From: Myxocyprinus asiaticus
Taxonomy: Eukaryota > Chordata > Actinopteri > Cypriniformes > Catostomidae
NCBI RefSeq assembly: GCF_019703515.2
Contig: NC_059387.1
Coordinates: 35,934,877 to 35,998,876, forward strand
Direction: 5' to 3'
Length of the DNA: 64,000 bases
Position numbers and translations under genes: made by a program. The notes beneath the pieces are model-generated. The model ran no database searches and was not told the DNA's origin. It saw only the letters and a list, made by a program, of their open reading frames with translations. This document shows, in pieces, positions 22,347 to 32,999 of the stretch. Positions within the stretch are counted from its first letter, which is position 1, and every line of letters starts with the position of its first letter.

Positions 22347-22461
22347 GTTCATTTTGATGGCTGGCATGAGAAGTTTGATTTCTGGGTGGATTCAGACCTG
22401 CCTGATCTTCATCCTGTGGGCTGGTGTACCAGGACGGGTCACCCGCTAGAACCTCCATTGA
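22347..22461 (+). CDS. l3mbtl4: L3MBTL4-like coding exon 11, end of MBT repeat 3
   Basis: Acceptor cttaccag, donor gtgagt. Encodes VHFDGWHEKFDFWVDSDLPDLHPVGWC and a tail, closing MBT repeat 3. The pocket-equivalent tyrosine of repeat 2 is phenylalanine here (HEKFDFW), in line with repeat 3 not being the main ligand site. The next intron (3.2 kb) holds the hAT-like insertion and the TG/CG tract. Confidence 0.94.
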
Positions 22462-22564
22462 GTGAGTACACCCACATCTGACCCGTCTCTCATAGAGTCC
22501 TGGGTTACAAAAGAGTCTTAGGATAGGACACCAACTCAGAACTGATATAATTACAGCAAAATAT

Positions 22565-22698
22565 GATGGTGTGAGTGTTTTGGGTTCAATACAAGTTAAG
22601 CTCATTTGACAGCATTTGTAGCATAATGTTGAGTACCACAGGAAATAATTTGAACTCATCCCTCATTTATTTAAAAAAATCATGCTTACATTAAGTCA
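22565..22698 (+). mobile_element. Foldback MITE left arm (split by hAT-like insertion)
   Basis: Reads gttttgggttcaatacaagttaag and on through gttgagtaccacagg, matching the left arm at 7581-7700. It stops at the insertion at 22707 and resumes at 23640. Confidence 0.8.
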
Positions 22699-22706
22699 CC
22701 TACAAT

Positions 22707-23083
22707 AAGAGGTATACTGAGATATTGGTTTTAACCTTAAATCGCTGCCGATAGTTGCTTTTTAGAACTATCGGTTATCGATAAATATCAATGCCGATAG
22801 TTGCCAAAAAAAATTATAATTGTATTCTACAGTTCTACAGTGTTTCGTCATTGTCAAAACTCAGTTGTGTTTTTATCCCCACTTCAAAGCTTAAGTTGTT
22901 ATTATGATTAGATAAATCAAGTGTTCAATATTGAAGCGAGAGCAGTGAAAATGACTAAATGGAAATGTGCCCTGTCAGCACATCCATTGTGTCTCCAACT
23001 TAACTAATCTAGTGACAGACAGACAGACAGATAGACAGATAGACAGACAGATTGATAGATAGATGACTGATAGATAGAAAGAC

Positions 23084-23126
<43 letters not shown>

Positions 23127-23639
23127 TTGATAGATAGATGACTGATAGATAGACAGACAGACAGACAGAGATAGATAGATAGACAGATAGACAGACAGAC
23201 AGATAGATAGACAGACAGACAGACAGAGATAGATAGACAGACAGACAGACAGATTGATAGATAGATGACTGATAGATAGAAAGACAGATAGACAGACAGA
23301 TAGATAGATAGACAAACAGACAGATAGATAGACAGACAGATAGATAGTGTATTTCGGGCTTGTTTATAGTTAAAAGTCCTGCATTATTCTTCAGCAAATC
23401 TTCATTTTTTCTGGTTTTTACTGGGATTTTGGTTGCACAATGAATTAGTCTGTGGTTTTATTCATTTTGGACGTTTTAACCTATGTAGTATGTGTCCGTT
23501 ATAGTAAGCAAAGACTAAGATTTTTTTTTTAGCATTCTCTAAATCGACTTTAAAAACCATCAGCTGATTAATCGGTTATCGGCTCTTTTCACCATCTTAG
23601 TTATTGGTATCGGCAAAGTCCACAATCGATCGACCTCTA
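22707..23639 (+). mobile_element. hAT-like element with 8-bp TSD and internal GATA/GACA array
   Basis: Left end aagaggtatactgagatattgg, right end tcgatcgacctcta; same ends as the 191-bp MITE at 38169 (tagaggtcgaccgat). Target duplication cctacaat at 22699-22706 and 23640-23647. Removing it rejoins the foldback MITE precisely (acctacaat then ggaagtgaatgggg). No transposase frame. Confidence 0.88.
23008..23345. repeat. (GATA)n/(GACA)n microsatellite array
   Basis: About 340 bp of interleaved gata and gaca tetramers with rare changes, in a small higher-order pattern (gacagattgatagatagatgactga recurs three times). This is the Bkm-type motif pair. Frames on the - strand (repeating LSVCLSIY) are by-products. 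Confidence 0.95.
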
Positions 23640-23740
23640 CCTACAATGGAAGTGAATGGGGATAGTCCATAAACTCTAAAATACACACTGTTTCCAAAGT
23701 ATAGCCACAAAACAATTTGTGTTAACATGTTTTTCGCTTG
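23640..23740 (+). mobile_element. Foldback MITE, continuation of left arm
   Basis: cctacaatggaagtgaatgg to acaatttgtgttaacatg matches 7705-7800 and continues 22565-22698 across the hAT-like insertion. Confidence 0.8.
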
Positions 23741-24025
23741 AGGGAATGACAAGCGTTGCATTGTCATCAGAGGTGGGCAACATCACTGCAGCAACAGCAC
23801 TCAAAACAAACACTTTCTGCACTCCACACAGTAAAAAGTAGGGTTATGTTATGCAGTGCCTTCATTCAACACCAAAACAAGCGGAAATTTCAGCAAACGA
23901 AATTACGGATCCAAATGAAGAAAACATGTTGTGGTAAGTTGTGGTGATAATGATTACTTGGGCTAGTTTGATATGCTAATGGTCAGTTTCAGAGTGATTC
24001 TAACTGCATTTTTTAAGTATACATT

Positions 24026-24125
24026 CTTATACGCCGATCAGCCACAACATTAAAACTTCCCGTCTAATATTGTGTAGGTCTCCCTCGTGCCGCCAAAACA
24101 GCACCAACCCGCATCTTAGAATAGC
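24026..24125 (+). repeat. Fragment of dispersed repeat (as at 53908)
   Basis: gccgatcagccacaacatta and ctccctcgtgccgccaaaac are shared with the longer copy at 53908-54240. Class unknown; widespread in fish as far as I recall. Confidence 0.65.
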
Positions 24126-24505
24126 AGATGAGATGATATTCTTATATCCTCAGCATTCACTTTCAAAAAAGAGAAACAAATGGAAGTGAAAGGTGACTGA
24201 GGCTAACATTCTGTGTAACATCTCCTTAATTGTGTTCATTGTGTTCAGGTATCATACTGCAGATTTGGAACATGTGGCTGAACAAATTATAACATAATTT
24301 TCATCTTTGAACTATCACAGTATCAGGGTATAAAGGATGACACAGGCACAATATTCATGCACGCAAGATGTTAATAATAATAATCAGATAGGAAGTAACT
24401 AGTAAATCACTACTTGAGTATTCTTTTAACTAGATACTTTCTTACTCAAGTAATTATTAACATTAGTACTTGAATACTTGAGTGGTTACCTCCATGGCAA
24501 CAGAG

Positions 24506-24606
24506 TTGTAAAATGGTCTATAACTTTCCACAGATGCGGTTAGTAAGTGATTTAATCACAGTAAAATCATGTTAACACACATATTGTTTATGTCTTGTGT
24601 CTATAT
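24506..24606 (-). mobile_element. Foldback MITE, inner part of right arm
   Basis: cagatgcggttagtaagtga to gtttatgtcttgtgtctatat is the reverse complement of 7765-7850. The sequence between 23740 and 24506 includes foreign pieces. Confidence 0.7.
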
Positions 24607-24754
24607 CTAATAAAATCATTCTTGAAGTTTTAAATGAATGATTGTTAAAAACAACAGCATGTGACGGAAAATAATCAAGTATTATAAATTCGGAGTGCTT
24701 TTACCATATCTAAATTCTGTAATAGTGCTGTCATTGTTAATCTTCCTGATTTGT

Positions 24755-25362
24755 GTCTGTGCGCATGCGTGTCTGTGTGAGTGTGTCCGCGTGTGTCCGT
24801 CTATGTGCGTGCGTGTCTGTGTGTGCGTACGCGCGTGTGTGGGTGTCTGTGTGCGTACGCGCGTGTGTGGGTGTCTGTGTGCGTACGCGCGTGTGTGGGT
24901 GTCAGTATGTCCGTGCGCGTGTGTGTGTGTGCGCGTGTGTGTCTATGTGTGCGCGTGTGTGTCTATGTGCGCGCGTGTGTGTGTGAGTGTGTACGCGCGT
25001 GTGTGGGTGTCTGTGTGTGTACGCGCGTGTGTGGGTGTCTGTGTGTGTGTGGGTGTCTGTGTGTGTACGCGCGTGCGTGGGTGTCAGTGTGTCCGTGTGG
25101 GTGTCAGTGTGTCCGTGCGCGTGTGTCTATGTGTGCGTGTGTGTGGTGTGTGAGTGTGTACGCGCGTGTGTGGGTTTCTGTGTGTGTACGCGCGTGTGTG
25201 GGTGTCAGTGTGTCCGTGCGCGCGTGTGTGTCTATGTGCGCGCGCGTGTGCTGTGTGCGTGTGTGTGTCTGTGTGTGTATGGGTGTCTGTGTCTGTGTGT
25301 GTGCGTGCGCGCGCGTCTGTGTGTCTCCGTGCGTGTGTGTTTTTGTGTGTGTGCGTTTAATG
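24755..25362. repeat. (TG)/(CG)-rich alternating purine-pyrimidine tract
   Basis: About 600 bp of tgtg, cgcg and tacgcgcg blocks with regular ggtgtc interruptions; a unit near gtgtgtacgcgcgtgtgtgg recurs. Alternating purine and pyrimidine with CG steps is the classic Z-DNA-forming composition. Frames rich in C, V and R are by-products. Confidence 0.93.
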
Positions 25363-25705
25363 TCAGTGTGTGAGTCTGTTCCCATTATGCCAGACTGTTT
25401 GATCACATAATAAATTACCCACCTGACCTGCAGGAAGTGATGCTTTGCGGTATTTAGTATGATATATGATGTGCTATTATCGTGTGTGTGTGACTGAAAT
25501 AGCCGGGCGTCACAGTGGCTTTAGTAACACTATATAAAGTTGACCTATAACTCTTGCTCCACAGACAGCTGATTCTGTTTGCTGTAATCACACTTGTGTT
25601 TGTAGTTCAGAGAATCAAGGCTCATGTACCACACTCGTTTATCGGTTGTTGTGAAGCCTGTGGGTGTGTTTCTTATGGTTGTTGTTGTTTGTGAAGCTCA
25701 CACAG

Positions 25706-25808
25706 GGATTCCTGACTTGAAGAACTCTGTGACGCAGGGCGTGTGTCCGACCCCGGGCTGCAGAGGCGTCGGGCACATCAAAGGACCGAAATACACAGGA
25801 CACCACAG
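25706..25808 (+). CDS. l3mbtl4: L3MBTL4-like coding exon 12, first half of C2H2C zinc finger
   Basis: Acceptor gctcacacag, donor gtgaga. Encodes a short linker and GVCPTPGCRGVGHIKGPKYTGHH. Together with exon 13 this makes a MyT1-type zinc finger, C-x4-C-x4-H-x8-H-x5-C, using C378, C383, H388, H397 and C403 of the assembled protein. The intron splits the finger just after the two histidines. The spelling CPTPGCRG fits L3MBTL4. Confidence 0.95.
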
Positions 25809-25857
25809 GTGAGAGACACCTCATTTACACCCAAACATCACACAATACACATTATGT

Positions 25858-26045
25858 CATCATTTACTCACCCACATGTCGTTCCAAACTCATATGACTT
25901 TTCCTTCAGTGCAGCACAAAAGGAGATGTTTAGCAGAATGTTCACGCTGCTCTTTAACATAATGGGGACTGAGGGTTTCAAGCTCCAAAAACATAAAAGC
26001 ACCATAAAAGCATTATAAAAGTAGTCCATAATGTCTGTGTTGCAA
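25858..26045 (+). repeat. Left arm of an inverted repeat element (ttactcaccc type)
   Basis: catttactcacccacatgtcg at the left matches, inverted, acaacatgagggtgagtaaatg at about 27020-27043. Both belong to a common cypriniform repeat (from memory). The middle holds a SINE (26331-26760). Confidence 0.65.
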
Positions 26046-26330
26046 CAGGGAGATTCTCATGAAAACTCAAGAAAATGTCCAGGTCATATTTAACCCCAAA
26101 TCAACTCAAAAATATGTAATTATACTTCACATAATGAAAATGAAACCTATATTAAGGACCGTAAAGATTTTTAAGGTGAATATTAAATGTTTTAATTGAT
26201 AAAATATAGGGTGAATATGGGTAAAGTTGCATGATCCCCATTGTGTCCACATGTATTTCAATAAATTGTTAAAAACATGTTTGTAAATGTTACATATCAT
26301 TACTTATAATGTTAAATAGTATGAGAAAAC

Positions 26331-26758
26331 GGGGCCTGGGTATCTCAGCGAGTAAAGACGCTGACTATCACCCCTGGAGTGGCGTGTTTGAATCCAGGGC
26401 GTGCTGAGTGACTCCAGCCAGGTCTCCTAAGCAACCAAATTGGCCCGGTTGCTAGGGAGGGTAGAGTCACATGGGATAACCTCCTCGTGGTCACTATAAT
26501 GTGGTTCTCGCTCTCGGTGGGGTGCGTGGTGAGTTGAGCGTGGATGCTGCGGAGAATAGTGTGAAGCCTCCACACACGCTACGTCTCCGCGGTAACGTGC
26601 TCAACAAGCCACGTGATAAGATGCATGGATTGACGGTCTCAGACGCGGAGGCAACTGAGATTCGTCCTCTGCCACCCAGATTGAGGCGAGTCACTACGCC
26701 ACCACGAGGACTTAGAGCGCATTGGGAATTGGGCATTCCAAACTGGGAGAAAAAAAAA
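26331..26758 (+). mobile_element. SINE family A, full length, subfamily 1
   Basis: Head ggggcctgggtatctcag, body cactataatgtggttctcg, tail aaactgggag then A run and a short (TA)n stretch. No target duplication could be read with confidence. Confidence 0.9.
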
Positions 26759-26929
26759 AATATATATATGTATATATGAATAAATTACTTCTTAAGGTTT
26801 ATAAAGCACACATACACCTATGACTAAAGATGACAATTTTTGACGAAAGTTGACGATTAATCATCATTATCTCAAAAGCCCTAAAACAGACAATTAATCA
26901 TCATAATCACAATTATTTCGACAGCCCTA

Positions 26930-27043
26930 GTCTCCGTTATGGAAAAGAGCAGCGTGAACATTCTGCCTAACATCTCCTTTTGTGTTCCACAGTAGAAAGA
27001 AAAGCATGCAGGTTTGTAACAACATGAGGGTGAGTAAATGGTG
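26930..27043 (-). repeat. Right arm of the inverted repeat element
   Basis: cattctgcctaacatctcct is the inverted counterpart of 25922-25960 (aggagatgtttagcagaatg). Ends gggtgagtaaatg. Confidence 0.65.
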
Positions 27044-28015
27044 ACATTCTGCAAGGTAAGTAGGATTTTCTGGATGCAGTTCAGAGATGAGACACGTCCG
27101 ATGAGACACCTGCACCACCTACCAAAAATCTGTGCGCCCGATGAGGGTCATGGCTTGAGCAAATCACTCAATTCTTCAGTTTAACTCGCAGCTGTCTGCA
27201 AAAGCTTTACGTCTGATCAGGGTTTTAACTGAAACTGTTCACAGGGTCCATTTGAGCAGTTTAGTGCTGCTGTGTTTTACTGTCACTAGCGTCCGCTCAC
27301 AGATGAGCTCTAGACGAGCACTAAATGATGTGGAATTGACCGTGACCTCAGTGACCCACGGAATATGAAGCACAAACAGTGTTAGCTTTTGTGCTGCAGG
27401 CTGCGACACTCATATCCCGATGCTTTTCTGTAGCTTGCCTCAGCATATAATCACGCAAATCAATCGTGCATGCAGCGTTCATATATCACCTGTCCTTCAT
27501 GAAAGGATACAGTCATTTTTTTAGAAAGCCACTTTTGATGACACTGAGCGAGAGAGAGTTTTTAAGCTACTCTTCAGCCAAATCCTCTCTGCTTAGAAAT
27601 CTAATTAACGTCTTATTTGCATGCATTTGCATACAGTTACCTCAACACTAGCTATTTAAGTAGAACTCCAGCGTCACCTTGCAATCTGTCGGACAGGTTT
27701 ACCAGTGAAGAATTGTTTCAGTGTGATTTGTCTGCAACTTCTAAACCGTTTAGTGAAGCTGTATCTCCCTTTAATAAACATCCTCTAGAGATAAAAGGAG
27801 TTTGACCCTCAAAAGCTGTTTAAATGAGACGCCCAAAAGCAACACATGAAGAGAAAAACACCTTAATAAAAACATAATATAACTTGCATATTAAACAGAG
27901 TAATCAAATGTTGAGAGCCGCTTCATAATCTTCTCTTGCCTTGTTTCATAATTTAAGCTTCATTATAGACGAGCTCACTCATTATGCATTATATAGTGTG
28001 GGGTCAAAAACTTGA
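27044..28015. other. Unassigned intron sequence
   Basis: No exon or repeat recognised. Confidence 0.4.
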
Positions 28016-28019
28016 TTTT

Positions 28020-29130
28020 TATGCAGCCATTTGGTGGTTGCTAGGTTGTTCTGTGTGGTTGCTAGGGTGTTCTAGGTGATTTATTGGTTGTTGCTATGGA
28101 GTTCTAGGTGATTTCTGGGTGTTTGCTAGGGTGTTTTGGGTGATTTCTAGGTAGATGTTAGGGTGTTTTGTGTGGTTGCTAGGGTGTTCTGGGTGGTTGC
28201 TAGGGTGTTCTGGGTGATTTCTAGGTGGTTGCTAGAGTGTTTTGTGTGGTTGCTAGGGTGTTCTGGGTGATTTCTAGGTGGTTGCTAGGGTGTTCTGTGT
28301 AGTTGCTTAGGGTGCTCTGGGTAATTTCTGGGTGGTTGCTAGAGTGTTCTGGGTAATTGCTAGGTGGATGCTAGGGTGTTCTTGGGGATTTCTAGGTGGT
28401 TACTAGGGTGTTCTGTGTGGTTTCTTGGATGTTTTGTGTACACCCTAGCGACCACACAGGTGGGTTTTGGGTAATATCTAGGTGATTGCTTGGGTTTTTT
28501 GGGTGATTTCTAGGTTGTTGCTAGGGTGTTTTGTGTGGTTGCTAGGGTGTTCTAGGTGATTTATTGGTGTTTGCTTTGGAGTTCTAGGTGGTTGCTAGGG
28601 TGTTCTGGGTGATTTCTAGGTGGTTGCTAGGGTGTTCTATGTGGTTGCTATGGTGGGCTGGGTAATTTCTGTGTGGTTGCTATGTGTTCTGGTTGATTTC
28701 TAGGTGGTTGCTAAGGTTTTCTGTGTGATTACTAGGGTGTTCTGGGTAATTTCTTGGTGGTTGCTAGGGTGTTCAGGGTGATTTCTTTATGGTTGCTAGG
28801 GTGTTTTGTGTGGTTGCTAGGGTGTTCTAGGTGATTTAGTGGTGTTTGCTATGGAGTTCTAGGTGGTTGCTAGGGTGTTCTGTGTGGTTGCTAGGGTGGT
28901 CGGAGTAATTTCTGGGTGGTTGTTAGTGTGTTCTGGGTGATTTCTAGGTGGTTGCTAGGGTGTTCTGTGAGGTTACTAGGGTGTTCTGGGTAATTTCTCT
29001 GTGATTTCTCTATGGTTGCTAGGGTGTTTTGTATGGTTGCTAGGGTGTTCTAGGTGATTTAGTGGTGTTTGCTATGGAGTTCTAGGTGGTTGCCAGGGTG
29101 TTCTGAGTGGTTGCTAGGTGGTTGTTTACT
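28020..29130. repeat. G-rich minisatellite, ggttgctagggtgttctgg type
   Basis: About 1.1 kb of degenerate units alternating between ggttgctagggtgttctggg and tgatttctaggtggttgctag, with an overall 25-bp and 50-bp periodicity. Strong strand bias: G and T on the + strand, few C. One short inverted piece at 28441-28465 (caccctagcgaccacaca). Confidence 0.9.
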
Positions 29131-30904
29131 GGCTCAGTTGAAAGGAGTCCTGCACCGTCGAGTCTCTCTGATATTTTTGCTTGTCTCTTCTTCAATGTAA
29201 GTGTAAGGGATATTTTTTTTTGTCCATTAGGTAAAAATCATAGGTCTGATCCAGTGGCATTTTCTCAGAGGAGGCCGTGCCCTCTCAAACATTTGGGTGA
29301 GAAAAATAATCGACTGTACATAAATAAAACGAATAAATTGAAATGTGAGCTCAATGTGTATAGCACTAACACTGTCAAACAGTGACACCAGCGGATAAAG
29401 TTTCAGAGGGAGGCTGTGTTGATCTCATTGAGCTCCAGTGTGGTGTAAATGTGAGGGCGGGGGGATCTTTCATTTGTCTTGATTTATTAAGAAATAATAA
29501 TTATGTAATTCATTAAGAATAAAATACAAAAATGCAAGTATTGTGTGCTTATAAACAGTGTAAGATAAAAGGTCTTTTATATGCCTTCCCATACAGAAAT
29601 GTTAGTGTTAGTTAGGCGTTCAAACCAGTATACAGTAATCTAGTAATAGTGATGGTTGACTTAAAGAACACCACTAATAAAGTAAAGTAACTTTTGATTT
29701 GGCAGTTCTTAAACCAGTTGTTTCGATCCATTTAAATGGAAGCTCTCCAATACACAGACTGGCCCACAAACATCATGTGACCGTGTGCTGAAGTTCATTT
29801 TGATTTGTGTCTGGACGTCTGTGTTCAGTTGATGATCACAGTAAATTTAGTCTCTCGGTCTATTTCTGATCCCCTCATTTCTCCTCTCCTCTGTCCATCC
29901 CATAATTCACCACGGTTTTAATGATCACTGAAGCAGCCGACGAACGTCCGATCCTCCAGGGGTTTTCCAGAGTCAAAATTTTGCTCTTCAAATTTTCCAA
30001 GAGATGACTGGAAACAAAAAGAGCCTTTTAAAAGCATCAGCTCTGTTCTAAAACGTATTGAGCTGCCTTGCTGTCTACAAAGGCAGCTCCCTTCTTAGGC
30101 AGCTTCCTAACAGACATGAAACCTCATTAGTGACTGATTTGGAATGCTCATCTTAGGCAGCAACTCTGCACGCCTTAAAAATAGCACAACATAAACATCA
30201 TATTATAACTTGCATCTGCACAGACAATGAGCAGCTAATGGTTCCTTAAAAACATGCCACACGTATCACAATATCCTAAACCATCTAAACGTGAGAAATA
30301 CACAACAGTCACTTCTAAAAGTAGAAAATACTTCATATATGTGTTTATTTCAGGCACTCAGTTTTCTCATGTTGTTTAATCTTACACATGAAACATATTC
30401 ATCTTTTATATGTTTGATACATGTTTGTTATTTTGCACATTATCATCAATTATGCAGCTCCTTTGATGTCATCGCAGCACATTATAGAATTGTGTTCTTC
30501 ATGAAGGATACATTTGGGAAAAACTCTGAGAGTCATTCGTGGATTTATGGACAGTTTTATCTGGAGTTGAGGATATCTGAGCATGTGCAGCACTGTGGAT
30601 TTGTTGAGCAGAATAACAGCATCATGTCAGATATAAAACTACACGTGTTTTGTCATCATCCAGCACACATGATCTAGTTTAACAGCTCTGATAGGAGTGC
30701 AGAACTCTCCTGAGGTTTCTTGTAGAAGAGGGCGAATGGGTTTAACGCTCCAGTGAAATTTGTCACCATTAAATTCATGAAGTGGTCTTTCAGAGCTCTG
30801 AATGGAGGCCGGTTTTATAGTCTGTAATGGACTTTAAAGATGTGGACTTAGGATGCAATGGGCCACTGGTTTTATTCACTGGTTCTTTTGTTCCTGCATG
30901 TTTT
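29131..30904. other. Unassigned intron sequence
   Basis: A 128-residue frame at 30291-30677 has no family likeness or splice context and is taken as chance. Nothing else recognised. Confidence 0.4.
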
Positions 30905-31055
30905 CAGTATTCGTTCCAAACAGGAGTGCTGATTAATACAAGTTCAGCTCAGTTAACATCATTTGTGGCATAGTGTTGATTACCACAAAAAATGATTTAA
31001 ACTTGTCCCTCATTTATTAAAGTGAGAGTTACACTTACATTGGAAGTGAGTTTTT
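30905..31055 (+). mobile_element. Foldback MITE fragment
   Basis: attaatacaagttcagctcag, gtgttgattaccacaaaaa and acttacattggaagtgag match the left arm at 7590-7720. Confidence 0.75.
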
Positions 31056-31123
31056 GTCTGAGAGTGGAGGTAGATAGCGCGACAACCTCCTGTCAATCAT
31101 TTATCTCTCTCTCTCTCTGTCAG

Positions 31124-31312
31124 TGCCTTCGGTTGCCCGTACTCTGACATGAACATGAAGAAGGAGGTGATTTTGCCTGACCGTCTCGGAGGAGAGAAGC
31201 AGATCACATTCATCCCTGTTCAGTTTGTGCAGAAGACCAAACGCTTGTCTCCAGATGAGGAAGAGGAGGAGGATGAAGAAGAGAAGGTTGACAGCAGTCA
31301 CGTGGAGAACAG
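31124..31312 (+). CDS. l3mbtl4: L3MBTL4-like coding exon 13, second half of zinc finger and acidic stretch
   Basis: Acceptor ctctctctgtcag, donor gtctga. Encodes AFGCPYSDMNMKKEVILPDRL, which completes the zinc finger, then a linker and an acidic run (PDEEEEEDEEEKVDSSH). The assembled finger ends CPYSDMN, as in L3MBTL4. The acidic run is a low-complexity segment with no assigned role. 189 nt, phase preserved on both sides. Confidence 0.93.
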
Positions 31313-31829
31313 GTCTGAACCGTTTAATAACAGTGACATGCTAAGTGCAATTATTATCTTTTTCATAAAACTCTAAAACGCACACGATGGGTATGATCAA
31401 ATAGACATACTGCACATCTGCAGTGTGTATATTGTGCACAGTATGTAAATTTTCTGGGATGTAAAGACAGGAGTCGTGATTATTAATCTTAAAAAGGCTA
31501 CAATTGAATTAAATAAACGTGTCGTTTGGGTGCGCTGCACGCTTCAAAGTGGCACAGTTGCGCTTTCTCCAAGCAGTATTTCTCTTATCTGCTTGAATGA
31601 GTCGCTGGAAGCAGTGAAGCACAAGGATTTCAAAATAAAGGGTCGCTTGTGCATTTCTGACTTGTTTATCATTAAAAGTCATGCGTTATGCACCAAATCT
31701 TTTTTTCTAGTTATTATTGGTATTTTGGTTGCACAATAAACTGCATCTGGGATTTTATTAATTTTGAACTCTTGCAGCCACTGTGTCTGGCCCGTCCCGT
31801 CACAGGAAGGAAAGACTAAGAGCATTTTT

Positions 31830-31910
31830 TAAAGTCAAGTCATGTTTATTTGTATAGCGCTTTTTAAAATGCACATTGTTTCAAGGGTCAGTGATGTGAT
31901 ACAAATTTTT
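31830..31910 (+). repeat. Dispersed repeat fragment (tatagcgctttttaaa type)
   Basis: gtttatttgtatagcgcttt then cacattgtttcaagg; a related piece lies at 63590-63700. Common in fish genomes as I recall; class unknown. Confidence 0.55.
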
Positions 31911-31960
31911 TTGTCCGTGTCTAATAAATTATTCAAAAATACTTTACAAATGCAATTCAC

Positions 31961-32930
31961 GGGGTCTGGGTAGCTCAGCAAGTATTGATGCTGACTATCA
32001 CACCTGGAGTCGCGAGTTTGAATCCAGGGTGTGCTGAGTGACTCCAGCCTGGTCTCCTAAGCAACCAAATTGGCCCGGTTGCTAGGGAGGGTAGAGTCAC
32101 ATGGGGTAACCTCCTCGTGGTCACTATAATGTGGTTCTCGCTCTCGGTGGGGCGTGGTGAGTTGTGTGTGGATGCCGTGGAGAATAGCTTGAAGCCTCCA
32201 CGCGCGCTACGTCTCCGCGGTAACGCGCTCAACAAGCCACGCGATAAGATGCGCGGATTGACGGTCTCAGACGCGGAGGCTACTGATGGCACTTTTCCAC
32301 TGCACATTATAGTTCGACTCGACTCCGACTCTGCTCGTTTTACTTTTCTGAGCTTGCTTTTCCACAGCAGTTTAGTGCATCCTCAACACGGGTGGGATTA
32401 TAGGCTGATCGTCATAGTTGCACCGCCACTTCGCGTCGCCCCATCCAGCTCTCATTGGATCCTCTTCTCGGCTGCTAACGAGAGGAACTTCTGCACCTCG
32501 TTTAGTGACCACGGCGTGGTTTTGTGCACAGCCATTTCTTTTTACAATTTTAAAGTCGTGTGAACAAATGATACTGCTATCACTGTTGCTAACTTTAAAT
32601 CTAGCAGGTTGATGTCCCATGTCACAAATCCAGTGACTCTGGTAGTGACGATTCTCTCTGACCAATCAGTGATCTGCAGGGTTTTGACGTCACATATAGT
32701 ATCGGCTCGGCTCACTTGGAACCTCAACCGAGGTGGTACTAAAAAAAGTACCAGGTACTATCCACAGTGGAAAACCTCCACCGTGCCGTACCGTGCAGTG
32801 GAAAAGCTCCATAAGATTCGTCCTCTGCCACCCGGATTGAAGCGAGTCACTATGCCACCATGAGGACTTAGAGCGCATTGGGAATTGGGCATTCCAAATT
32901 GGGGAGAAAATCCAAAAAAATTAGAAAACC
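31961..32930 (+). mobile_element. SINE family A, subfamily 1, split by Harbinger-like insertion
   Basis: SINE sequence runs 31961-32286 and 32815-32930. Outer flanks caaatgcaattcac (31947-31960) and caaatgcagttcac (32931-32944) form a 14-bp duplication with one mismatch. Between the halves sits the element at 32287-32811. Confidence 0.92.
32287..32811. mobile_element. PIF/Harbinger-like non-autonomous element inside a SINE
   Basis: Ends TGGCACTTTTCCACTGCA and the reverse complement of TGCAGTGGAAAAGCTCCA. Flanking 3-bp site tga at 32284-32286 and taa at 32812-32814; uninterrupted SINE copies read ctgagattcg here, so 3 bp was duplicated and one copy has since changed. A 3-bp TWA-like duplication is the mark of PIF/Harbinger. 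Related to the longer element at 54255. Confidence 0.88.
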
Positions 32931-32999
32931 CAAATGCAGTTCACACAAAACAATGACTTGAATGCGCCTCTTCTGTGATGAACATGTTTTCAGTTACCG

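Noticed and set aside
23004..23397. 140-residue frame of repeated LSVCLSIY
   Set aside because: GATA/GACA microsatellite read on the - strand.
24695..25410. Frames up to 209 residues rich in C, V and R
   Set aside because: By-product of the TG/CG tract; overlapping open frames in all three + strand phases.
29107..29385. 92-residue frame after the minisatellite
   Set aside because: Starts in minisatellite sequence, shows no domain, and has no exon borders in phase.
30291..30677. 128-residue + strand frame
   Set aside because: No family likeness, no good splice sites in phase with the gene, AT-rich codon use as in the surrounding intron.
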